Below are positions 1 to 5,793 of a DNA stretch of 9,653 nucleotides, one piece after another (the first letter of the stretch is position 1; every line of letters starts with the position of its first letter). Both the position numbers and the translations under genes were made by a program. Source of the DNA: NIOZ-UU13 sp041862635 (lineage in GTDB: Bacteria > Planctomycetota > Phycisphaerae > Sedimentisphaerales > Anaerobacaceae); the NCBI GenBank assembly GCA_041862635.1, contig JBGVTO010000201.1, forward strand, positions 1-9,653, in the 5' to 3' direction. Below the pieces are notes generated by a model. The model did no database searches, had not been told where the DNA came from, and saw only the letters and a program-made list of their open reading frames with translations.

Positions 1-382
1 CCCAGCTTTCACTGTTCCACAGCTCGATATGGTCTCTGACACCGATAAGTGTAATTTGGTCTTTCAATCCCGCCCTCTTTCGTAGTCTTTCATTCAGGAG
101 CAATCGTCCCTGGCCGTCTAACTCCACCTTACTGGCCAAAGCAAAGCTGATTCGCTCGAACGCTACAGCCTCATCAGGCGCGGTGGTGCCGGGTGTAATC
201 GCAAGGGCTATCTGCTCGAAGTACCTTTCGGGATACAAACAAAGTATTCCGTTTGCCCCGAGTACAAGGTAGAAATTGCTGCCGTGCTTATCAACATCAA
301 TCTGACTTCTCAGCTTGTTCGAGATGAGGACTCTGCTCTTGTTATCGACAACGTGAAGATATTCGCCTGTTAATAAAAGCAT
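1..382 (-). CDS. mraZ: MraZ transcriptional regulator (partial, 3' end outside window)
   Basis: MraZ is a SpoVT/AbrB-fold DNA-binding protein that usually heads the division and cell-wall cluster and represses its own promoter. About 127 residues are visible; the family is usually 140-150, so the missing C-terminus is short. The protein opens MLLLTGEYLHVVDNKSRV, giving the first D-x-K-x-R half-motif. A second copy, LDGQGRLLLNERLRKRAGL, is followed by ITLIGVRDHIELW, the expected tandem AbrB-like layout. The ATG at 382-380 begins the conserved N-terminus. An ATG five bases upstream is out of frame. No clear Shine-Dalgarno sequence precedes it. Downstream genes would be rsmH, ftsL and others if the cluster is standard, but they lie outside the window. 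The identification is by recognisable sequence and is firm. Confidence 0.95.
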   Translation of the reverse strand, partial: MLLLTGEYLHVVDNKSRVLISNKLRSQIDVDKHGSNFYLVLGANGILCLYPERYFEQIALAITPGTTAPDEAVAFERISFALASKVELDGQGRLLLNERLRKRAGLKDQITLIGVRDHIELWNSESW

Positions 383-389
383 GGCATTA

Positions 390-460
390 GTCCCACTTGA
401 TACATTCAATATGGGAAATCGTACCACTTCCTACCACTTTGTCAACAAACAAATACACTT
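390..460 (-). promoter_or_regulatory. mraZ promoter with likely MraZ-box operator
   Basis: On the minus strand TTGACA (445-440) is followed after 16 bases by TACGAT (423-418), a good sigma-70-type promoter. Start of transcription would be near 411, about 29 bases before the mraZ ATG. The core AAGTG occurs at 460-456, 439-435, 429-425 and 398-394. The two central copies sit between -35 and -10 in the longer form AAGTGGTA. Steps of 21, 10 and 31 bases keep all four on one face of the helix. MraZ is known to bind short G-rich direct repeats about 10 bp apart upstream of its own gene, so autorepression is the natural reading. Binding itself is inferred. Confidence 0.7.
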
Positions 461-494
461 TTTTCAAAATTTATGAGAAATTTTATTATAGGAC

Positions 495-603
495 GGCCCC
501 TGAAAGAATCTAATCCCCGCAAATAAAAGTGCTTACACAAATATAATACTTCTGTCAGAGCCAATTATTTTTTGCGCTCCCCCGACCGTTTTCCACAGGG
601 GCC
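495..603. ncRNA. Candidate 109-nt rod-shaped structured RNA (strand undecided)
   Basis: GGCCCCTG (495-502) is exactly complementary to CAGGGGCC (596-603). Inside, CGCAAA (518-523) pairs with TTTGCG (571-576), and A-rich against T-rich sequence extends that arm. Between the two stems lies an asymmetric unpaired bubble. The outline (closing stem, bubble, inner stem, apical region) is like 6S RNA but shorter than usual. No family-specific motif of 6S, SRP, tmRNA or RNase P RNA was recognised. The element sits between tRNA-Gly and mraZ, so it could be read through from the tRNA on the minus strand. It may instead be chance complementarity. Confidence 0.3.
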
Positions 604-691
604 TGTAAATTTCGCAACAATTCATCCAAAACCACAAGAAAATCCGGGCGATACCATAGAAGCACTTAAAGAGAAAAGACTCTATAACAAA

Positions 692-762
692 AGCGGGCGA
701 TGGGAATCGAACCCACATACTCGGCTTGGAAGGCCGATGCTCTGCCATTGAGCCACGCCCGC
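692..762 (-). tRNA. tRNA-Gly (anticodon UCC)
   Basis: The cloverleaf is complete on the minus strand. The acceptor GCGGGCG (762-756) pairs with CGCCCGC (699-693), and the discriminator is U, as expected for bacterial glycine tRNA. The D-loop contains GG, the anticodon stem TCGGC/GCCGA carries the loop CTTCCAA (anticodon UCC), and the T-loop is TTCGATT. Length is 71 nt. CCA is not encoded (TTT follows), so a CCA-adding enzyme is needed. It is transcribed divergently from proA. Its downstream neighbour on the same strand is mraZ, about 310 bases away, with its own promoter. Confidence 0.97.
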
Positions 763-796
763 AATACAATTGATTCCACCTACAGCGTTTCTTCGA

Positions 797-834
797 TATT
801 GATTATTGATTATCAAGTACTGTTTACTTACAAT
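797..834 (+). promoter_or_regulatory. Predicted proA promoter in heptamer repeat
   Basis: TTGATT (806-811), a 17-base spacer and TACAAT (829-834) fit a sigma-70 promoter, with start near 841 and a leader of about 47 bases before the proA ATG. The -35 lies in a tandem heptamer TATTGAT (797-803 and 804-810). The call rests on hexamer fit and position only. Confidence 0.45.
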
Positions 835-845
835 TCGGCAATCGA

Positions 846-874
846 AATATAGGCATTTAACAACAAATAGTCAA
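846..874 (-). promoter_or_regulatory. Predicted tRNA-Gly promoter
   Basis: On the minus strand TTGACT (874-869) is followed by 17 bases and TATATT (851-846). Start would fall near 839, about 77 bases upstream of the mature tRNA-Gly 5' end. It faces the proA promoter, and the two predicted start points nearly coincide, so the two polymerases would compete. Confidence 0.45.
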
Positions 875-887
875 TGGAAAACTAATA

Positions 888-2174
888 ATGAATATTTTCG
901 AAATAGCCGCGGCAGCCAGGTCAGCCTCGCTCAAACTGGCGGTGAGCAGGACCGATGTAAAGAACAACGCTTTAGCTGAGATTGGCAAAGCGCTGAAGCA
1001 AAACAGCAATGAAATCGTCTCAGCCAACAAAGAAGACCTGGTCACTGCTGAAAAGAATAACCTGGCTGGGCCTTTACTCAAACGTCTAAAGTTCGACGAA
1101 GGTAAAATAGTTGATGTTTGTGCCGGTATCGAGAGCCTAATCAAACTCGACGACCCTGTTGATAAAACAATCACTGCCACCGAGCTCGATAAGGGTCTGG
1201 AGCTTTATAAAGTTAGTTGTCCGATTGGTGTTATCGGCGTTGTTTTTGAATCCCGGCCGGACGCCCTTGTACAAATTTCAACGCTCTGCCTAAAAAGCGG
1301 AAATGCCGTTCTATTAAAAGGCGGAAGCGAAGCTGCAAAAACCAACAAAATCTTAGCGGAGACAATCTCCGAGGCGAGTGAAAATGCAGGAATACCAAAA
1401 GGATGGATTCAACTGTTGGAAACGCGCCAGGACGTTGCTCAGATGTTGGCCTTAGACGAATATATCGACCTTGTTATTCCCCGCGGGTCGAATGAATTCG
1501 TGCGCTATATTATGGACAATACAAATATACCCGTCCTTGGGCACGCTGATGGTATATGCCACGTTTATATTGACAGCAATGCCGATTTGGATATGGCTGT
1601 GAATATCACGGTCGATTCCAAGTGCCAGTACGTTGCGGTTTGTAATGCCGCAGAAACTTTGTTAGTAGATAATAAAATTGCCGAAAAGTTTCTGCCGAAA
1701 GTCAAAATCGCCTTAGAGGAAAAGGGCGTAGAGCTTCGCGGCTGCAAAAAAACATTATCAATAATTGAAGTAAAGCCTGCAAACGAGGAAGATTGGTCAA
1801 CCGAGTATCTGGATTATATCCTTTCGATAAAAGTCGTTGACGGCCTTGACCAGGCGATTGAGCATATTAACCATTACGGCTCTGGACATACCGACAGCAT
1901 TGTTACTGCTGATAAGGAAAAGGCCGAGAGGTTTATGGCCCTGGTCGATTCTGCAAACGTATTCTGGAACTGCAGCACGCGTTTTGCTGACGGTTTTCGC
2001 TACGGACTTGGCGCCGAAGTGGGTATCAGCACCAACAAGATACACGCCCGCGGGCCGGTGGGCTTAGAAGGCCTTGTGATACATAAATGGAAGCTCTTCG
2101 GCACCGGCCAGGTCGTAGCAGACTATTCCGGCCCAAACGCAAAACAATTTACGCACAGGACAATAGAGAATTAG
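888..2174 (+). CDS. proA: Gamma-glutamyl phosphate reductase (glutamate-5-semialdehyde dehydrogenase)
   Basis: ProA reduces gamma-glutamyl phosphate with NADPH to glutamate-5-semialdehyde, the second step of proline synthesis in the cytoplasm. The 428 residues match the usual family length (about 415-430). Seen: the aldehyde-dehydrogenase-type pocket VFESRPDALVQ (119-129), LKGGSEA (143-149), the catalytic cysteine C252 in VCNAAETLLV (251-260), the C-terminal signature running from VDGLDQAIEHI through GSGHTDSI (317-338), and GLGAEVGISTNKIHARGPVG (373-392). The ATG at 888 opens the expected N-terminal helix. No Shine-Dalgarno sequence is visible, only an A-rich leader, so initiation may rely on an unstructured leader. 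proB follows 43 bases downstream on the same strand, so one transcript is likely. The order proA-proB reverses the E. coli order. All key residues are present. Confidence 0.97.
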   Translation: MNIFEIAAAARSASLKLAVSRTDVKNNALAEIGKALKQNSNEIVSANKEDLVTAEKNNLAGPLLKRLKFDEGKIVDVCAGIESLIKLDDPVDKTITATELDKGLELYKVSCPIGVIGVVFESRPDALVQISTLCLKSGNAVLLKGGSEAAKTNKILAETISEASENAGIPKGWIQLLETRQDVAQMLALDEYIDLVIPRGSNEFVRYIMDNTNIPVLGHADGICHVYIDSNADLDMAVNITVDSKCQYVAVCNAAETLLVDNKIAEKFLPKVKIALEEKGVELRGCKKTLSIIEVKPANEEDWSTEYLDYILSIKVVDGLDQAIEHINHYGSGHTDSIVTADKEKAERFMALVDSANVFWNCSTRFADGFRYGLGAEVGISTNKIHARGPVGLEGLVIHKWKLFGTGQVVADYSGPNAKQFTHRTIEN

Positions 2175-2217
2175 CGATTGGTGAATTGAACGAATCACTA
2201 AACACGAGTGACAAATA

Positions 2218-3366
2218 ATGCGGGATTTTAGTAAAGCAAAGCGAATAGTTGTAAAAATCGGCACGAATATTCTGACGAAAAACGGCGGGATAGACGCCGG
2301 CTACGTTCGCCGAATCGCCCGTCAGATAAATTCACTGCTCAAAACCGGCAGACAGGTCGTTATCATCACCTCAGGCGCTATTGGTATGGGCAAGGGACAG
2401 TTATCAGGGTATCAGGGTATCAGGCCATCAGGTATGAGAGATGTCCAGTCTGGACTGGCAGGCAAGGTAAAAGATATAAAGATGCGGCAAGCCTGTGCGG
2501 CCATCGGGCAGCCACTGCTTATGGCTGAATACAGAAAGTCGTTTGCCCGCTACGGTATTACCGTCGCCCAGGTTTTGCTGACCGCCGAGGTGCTGAATAA
2601 CAGAAGAACCTATCTGAACCTTCGTAATTCCATCGAGACCCTGCTCGAATTGTCGGTGGTGCCAATCCTGAACGAGAACGACAGTGTAAGCACCGACGAA
2701 ATCGGCACAGCCTTCGGCGATAACGACAAGCTAAGCGCACTCGTCGCCAGTAAAATCGACGCCGACCTTTTGATTATGCTCAGCGATATCGACGCCCTTT
2801 ACGATAAGGACCCACAAAAATTTGCCGATGCCAGGCCGATACACGCCGTTTTCGAGATAACCGGCGATATTATTAAAAACGCCGGCGGCAGGGGCAGCAG
2901 ACATGGTACCGGCGGAATGAAAACCAAAATTGAAGCTGCGAAAATTGCCTCCAACGCCGGCTACCGGATAGTGTTAGCGGACGGCAGAGTGAAAAACATC
3001 ATCGGCCGTATTATGGCCGGCGAAGAAATCGGCACGGTCTTTATGCCGAAACGGAAGCTCTCAAATCGTTCAAGATGGATTCTCAACAGCAGCCCGGCTG
3101 GGACGATATTTATCGACGAGGGTGCTATGCAGGCGATCAAAAATCGCAAAAGTCTTCTGCCCAGTGGCGTAATTTCGGTAAAAGGCTCTTTTGAGGCCGG
3201 CTCGGTTATTATGCTAAATAATAACGCCAAGGCCGTAACGAGTATCGGCAGCACTCAATTGAAGGTCTTAGCCGGCAAGCACAGCACCGAGATAAAAAAG
3301 CTCCTCGGCCCCGAACATCGAGATGTAATAGCAATCCCGGAAGATATCGTCATAATTGACTATTGA
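2218..3366 (+). CDS. proB: Glutamate 5-kinase with C-terminal PUA domain
   Basis: ProB phosphorylates glutamate with ATP to gamma-glutamyl phosphate, the committed and normally proline-inhibited step, and hands this labile product to ProA. The amino-acid-kinase domain covers about residues 6-270: VVKIGTNILT (11-20), ITSGAIGMG (50-58), LNENDSVSTDEIG then FGDNDKLSALVASKID (151-181), LSDIDALYDKDP (188-199) and GTGGMKTKIEAA (230-241). A PUA domain follows at about 292-365, starting SSPAGTIFIDEGA. Length (382) is slightly above the usual 365-375. The excess lies at about residues 63-83, where the linker before MRQACAAIGQ is some 15 residues longer than in E. coli ProB; part of it comes from an octamer repeat. 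The ATG at 2218 begins the conserved DFSKAKRIVVKIG start. The stop is TGA at 3364-3366. Confidence 0.96.
   Translation: MRDFSKAKRIVVKIGTNILTKNGGIDAGYVRRIARQINSLLKTGRQVVIITSGAIGMGKGQLSGYQGIRPSGMRDVQSGLAGKVKDIKMRQACAAIGQPLLMAEYRKSFARYGITVAQVLLTAEVLNNRRTYLNLRNSIETLLELSVVPILNENDSVSTDEIGTAFGDNDKLSALVASKIDADLLIMLSDIDALYDKDPQKFADARPIHAVFEITGDIIKNAGGRGSRHGTGGMKTKIEAAKIASNAGYRIVLADGRVKNIIGRIMAGEEIGTVFMPKRKLSNRSRWILNSSPAGTIFIDEGAMQAIKNRKSLLPSGVISVKGSFEAGSVIMLNNNAKAVTSIGSTQLKVLAGKHSTEIKKLLGPEHRDVIAIPEDIVIIDY
2403..2434 (+). repeat. Tandem octamer repeat inside proB
   Basis: Four adjacent 8-base units begin with ATCAGG: two are ATCAGGGT (2403-2410 and 2411-2418), followed by ATCAGGCC and ATCAGGTA. The unit is not a multiple of three, so gain or loss of one unit would shift the reading frame of proB. 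It encodes part of a loop that other ProB proteins lack. Confidence 0.8.
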
Positions 3367-3384
3367 CGACTGATAATATATTAT
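3356..3384 (+). promoter_or_regulatory. Predicted promoter for the 3452 membrane-protein gene
   Basis: TTGACT (3356-3361), a 17-base spacer and TATTAT (3379-3384) overlap the proB stop codon. Start would be near 3391, about 60 bases before the next ATG. The -35 sits in two heptamers (AATTGAC, TATTGAC at 3354-3367). Confidence 0.45.
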
Positions 3385-3451
3385 TTGATACTTCAAAGAA
3401 CCACATAGGTTGAAGCCTGCTCTACCTGGCTCCCTGTGAGAGGTTTGCACA

Positions 3452-4171
3452 ATGGCAGCAACCACAAAGATTTCCAGCTACGACCGAGCTTTGAGCATAG
3501 CCTATATCATCCTCATAATTGTTCTTACAGTCCTGGCAATCGGCGGATCCATCCTCGCTCGCCGATTTGAGTACGTGGCCGGCACACGGAATGACGCCAA
3601 CTATAGTGTTGTCTATGGCTTCGGACTTTCTATAATGTTGTTCTTTCTTACGGCATGGATCGCAGCTATTGCTTCCATTCTTGCGCTGATCAGTCTCGTG
3701 CTCCGGCACCGCAATATCGGTCGGATTTTGCTCAAGCTCGCATTGATACTCCTTGGTCCTATCATCTGCTGTTGTGCTTTCTTATACAAGGGCCCCCTTG
3801 CTCCTGTCTTCCTGGAAGGCTTCGAGCAATGGGTCCTGCAAAAGGCGGACATAGAGGCTATCCAACAGTGGTTGGCCGGCGAGGGAGCAAAATACGCAGG
3901 GCAGCAATATCATGGTGAAGGGGGCTTCCCCGAAGAATTGCCCGAGTGCCTCGTTGAGCTTAATCCGATATTCATCTCATTTAGCGATTCCATCTCCAAA
4001 AATGGGCCAACCGTGGAAATCACCTGGCTCCTTTTCATGGATGACTATGGACTGATCGTTGGCCCTCCTGCAATGGAAACGCCCGAAGAGGGACACATCA
4101 AACTGGACAAAGCTTACTACGAATTCAGACGTCCCGTCAAGGCGGGTGCATATGTTTTCATCCGAGGCTAA
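3452..4171 (+). CDS. Membrane protein of unknown function, three helices plus a soluble C-terminal domain
   Basis: I do not recognise this 239-residue protein. Three hydrophobic segments are visible at about residues 14-35, 53-84 (long, possibly kinked) and 91-112. The last holds a run of three cysteines (C106-C108). After it comes a soluble part of about 125 residues, rich in acidic and aromatic residues, with EQWVLQKADIEAIQQWL at about 125-141, a strand-like VEITWLLFMDDYGLIVG (188-204), and a C-terminus ending KAGAYVFIRG. No catalytic motif was found. The ATG at 3452 has AGAGGT eight bases upstream, a good ribosome site that supports this start. The gene is 85 bases downstream of proB and seems to have its own promoter, so a proline-related role is not implied. 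An integral membrane protein with one exposed domain is all that can be supported. Confidence 0.8.
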   Translation: MAATTKISSYDRALSIAYIILIIVLTVLAIGGSILARRFEYVAGTRNDANYSVVYGFGLSIMLFFLTAWIAAIASILALISLVLRHRNIGRILLKLALILLGPIICCCAFLYKGPLAPVFLEGFEQWVLQKADIEAIQQWLAGEGAKYAGQQYHGEGGFPEELPECLVELNPIFISFSDSISKNGPTVEITWLLFMDDYGLIVGPPAMETPEEGHIKLDKAYYEFRRPVKAGAYVFIRG

Positions 4172-4207
4172 GCACCCCACAGGGAACAACATAGGCCGAG
4201 CGTACCC

Positions 4208-4260
4208 CTTGCCGGATGTGACGATGGCACACGGAATGATGGTGGGTTCACTCCGGCAAG
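4208..4260. repeat. 13-bp inverted repeat downstream of the membrane-protein gene
   Basis: CTTGCCGGA (4208-4216) plus GTGA (4218-4221) is complementary to TCAC (4248-4251) plus TCCGGCAAG (4252-4260), with a single bulged base at 4217. The loop is 26 bases. It starts 37 bases after the preceding stop codon. No T-run follows on the plus strand, so a simple intrinsic terminator is doubtful. It could be a 3' stabilising hairpin, a Rho-linked end or a remnant of a small palindromic element. Confidence 0.6.
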
Positions 4261-4339
4261 TCCAAGATGACAAATTCCTACCTCCCGCGTGCGGCCGCGT
4301 TTGAAATGATTCCAACGGAGACGGATTTATGATATTAGG

Positions 4340-4362
4340 TCCCCGCTTAAGGCGTGCGGGGA
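4340..4362. terminator. GC-rich hairpin between convergent genes, possible bidirectional terminator
   Basis: TCCCCGC (4340-4346) and GCGGGGA (4356-4362) form a perfect 7-bp stem with a 9-base loop. It lies four bases past the stop of the 27-residue gene (minus) and about 170 bases past the 3452 gene (plus). On the plus strand a T-rich stretch begins some eight bases later, but that stretch is the lysine-rich coding region read backwards. On the minus strand no U-tract follows. The position argues for a transcript end; the missing tail argues for caution. Confidence 0.45.
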
Positions 4363-4366
4363 TAAG

Positions 4367-4450
4367 CTATTTCTTTTTCTTCTTGGCTTTTTTCTTTGTT
4401 GTTTTTTTCTTGGCTTTCTTTTTTGAGCGACAGCCACAAGTATTGCACAT
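4367..4450 (-). CDS. 27-residue Cys-x-x-Cys-Gly-Cys polylysine microprotein
   Basis: The reading frame from ATG 4450-4448 to TAG 4369-4367 encodes 27 residues. The first seven are MCNTCGC; the remaining twenty are 14 lysines with Arg, Ser, Ala and Thr. GGGAGG (4464-4459) lies eight bases before the ATG, one of the best ribosome sites in the window, and a hairpin follows the stop. The frame stays open upstream to about 4672, but that part has no motif and no ribosome site, so the short form is preferred. MCxxCGC at the very N-terminus is also how E. coli HypB begins, where Cys2, Cys5, Cys7 and the amino terminus bind nickel tightly. A metal-binding, possibly nucleic-acid-associated or metal-storage peptide is inferred. 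The lysine tail could equally bind any polyanion. No hyp or hydrogenase genes are in view. Confidence 0.65.
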   Translation of the reverse strand: MCNTCGCRSKKKAKKKTTKKKAKKKKK

Positions 4451-4709
4451 TTTCTTATCCTCCCAATTATAATTTTCTAATCCAAAATCCACCAACAAGG
4501 CGAACGCATATATTAAATAACTTAATCGACCGCTGGGAAGCAAAAAAATCAAAAAAAGTAACAAAAAAAGGACAAATCCGTAACAAAATGGTAACATTTG
4601 GCCGGCATAATTGCTCCTGTCAAACCTAAATTTCAAAGTCGTCGGAAAAATTATGATGATTGTTGCGAGCACTGCGAGACATAGAAAATATTAATTGAAA
4701 GGGAAGAAA
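4451..4709. other. Divergent intergenic region
   Basis: These 259 bases separate the 27-residue gene (minus) from the first DUF4097-like gene (plus) and should hold both promoters. A TTGACA is present on the minus strand (4623-4618) but has no acceptable -10 at 16-18 bases. Poly-A tracts on the plus strand lie at about 4543-4575. No further gene is supported. A TTG at 4695 would extend the plus-strand lipoprotein by five residues but is less likely than the ATG at 4710. Confidence 0.5.
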
Positions 4710-5693
4710 ATGAGAAAAGGTATGTTCATAAAAATATTGCTGTATTGTTTGCTTTGCTCGTTAATCGCCGTTGCAGGCTGCTATATCCAAATAAGAGGAT
4801 ATAGTTACCCTCGGGCAAGATATGAAAGGACAGTGCAGCTATCCAGGCCAATGTCGGCCGGCTCTTTATTTGCGGCCAAGAGCAACGACGGCCGGATTAC
4901 TGTAACCGGCGGCGAGGTTACGGATTGCAATGTTACCGCCACGATTATCGCCAGGGCTGATTCGGATGAAAAAGCCAGAACAATCGCTGAAAAGACAAAG
5001 GTAAAACTTGAACAATTCGGCTCTAAGCTAACGGTAAAACTTGAAAAACCGATATTGATTATGAACCAGAGCGTAGATATTCAGGTCGAGGCAATGGTAC
5101 TAAAGAGCTGCGATGTGGAACTTGACACGGACGACGGGGATATTACGATAGAAAACATCAATGGGGATATTGACATAAAAACCGATGATGGTTCAGTGTC
5201 GCTTGCACGTATTACTGGAGATATAAAAATCAGAAGCAACGACGGCTCAATCAATATACAGGAATTTAACAGTGACGTAAATTTGCAGAGAGCGGGATGG
5301 ATAGACATCCAGACCGATGACGGTTCGGTAACCATGTCACGAGTAGTCGGGGACATAAAAGTCAGAAGTAATGATGGCTCGACCAGAGTCGAAGAGGTTG
5401 CCGGCGATGTAAATATTCAGAGCGATGATGGAAGAATCACAGTGGTTTACGCTGAAGATGCCGGCAGTGTTTGTAATGTTTCGCTGGTTACAGATGATGC
5501 CACCGTCGACTTTACGGCCCCGGCGAACTTTTCTGCGGACGTCGAAATTATAACGGACGACGGCTCGATAAATACGGATTTGCCAATAAAGGTGACGGGA
5601 AAATTAGGTAAAAGCGGAATTAAAGGAACAATCGGAACGGGAGAAGGCAGGCTATATATCAAGACAAACGATGGCTCAATAAGAATAAGATAA
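4710..5693 (+). CDS. DUF4097-like beta-helix lipoprotein with repeated DDGS turns
   Basis: A 327-residue predicted lipoprotein. Basic residues and a hydrophobic stretch lead to the lipobox VAGC, with the lipidated cysteine at C24, so the mature protein is anchored to a membrane facing outward. From about residue 130 to the end the sequence is short beta strands punctuated by turns of the form [ST][DN]DG[SRD]; about ten are present counting one near residue 58. These include TDDGDI, TDDGSV, SNDGSI, TDDGST-like forms and a final TNDGSI. This is the pattern of the DUF4097 family (LiaG/LiaX-like putative adhesins), thought to form a right-handed beta-helix. The start is set by GGGAAG six bases before ATG 4710. 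A homologous gene follows 100 bases downstream. Stacked Asp and Asn residues could make an acidic or cation-binding ladder; this is inference. The ligand is unknown. Confidence 0.85.
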   Translation: MRKGMFIKILLYCLLCSLIAVAGCYIQIRGYSYPRARYERTVQLSRPMSAGSLFAAKSNDGRITVTGGEVTDCNVTATIIARADSDEKARTIAEKTKVKLEQFGSKLTVKLEKPILIMNQSVDIQVEAMVLKSCDVELDTDDGDITIENINGDIDIKTDDGSVSLARITGDIKIRSNDGSINIQEFNSDVNLQRAGWIDIQTDDGSVTMSRVVGDIKVRSNDGSTRVEEVAGDVNIQSDDGRITVVYAEDAGSVCNVSLVTDDATVDFTAPANFSADVEIITDDGSINTDLPIKVTGKLGKSGIKGTIGTGEGRLYIKTNDGSIRIR

Positions 5694-5705
5694 TATTCTT
5701 GATAT

Positions 5706-5736
5706 ATTCCCGAATTTAACTCGGTTCTCATATAAA
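5706..5736 (+). repeat. 3'-flank copy 1 of the tandem lipoprotein duplication
   Basis: Thirty-one bases beginning ATTCCCGAATTTAA match the sequence at 6649-6679 at 25 positions. Each copy begins exactly 12 bases after its own lipoprotein stop codon. The shared flank shows that the duplicated unit included 3' untranslated DNA. Confidence 0.75.
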
Positions 5737-5793
5737 CAGAAAACCAACGACGGACTCGTACAAGAAATAGTTATAGAATTAAAGGGCAGAAAA

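Noticed and set aside
590..598. TTTTCCACA resembling a DnaA box
   Set aside because: Only one copy, one mismatch to TTATCCACA, with no AT-rich repeats or origin genes nearby. It also forms part of the putative structured RNA.
533..769. Minus-strand 78-codon ORF
   Set aside because: Its first 30 codons are the translated tRNA-Gly (the familiar false protein starting GRGSMAEHRPSKPSM). The rest has no motif or ribosome site.
3391..3415. CTTCAA/TTGAAG inverted repeat after proB
   Set aside because: Six bp, AT-rich, 13-base loop and no U-tract; too weak to call a terminator or operator.
4451..4672. N-terminal extension of the 27-residue gene to a 101-residue protein
   Set aside because: The extra 74 residues are hydrophobic with no motif and lack a ribosome site, whereas the internal ATG has GGGAGG at ideal distance and creates the N-terminal MCxxCGC motif.
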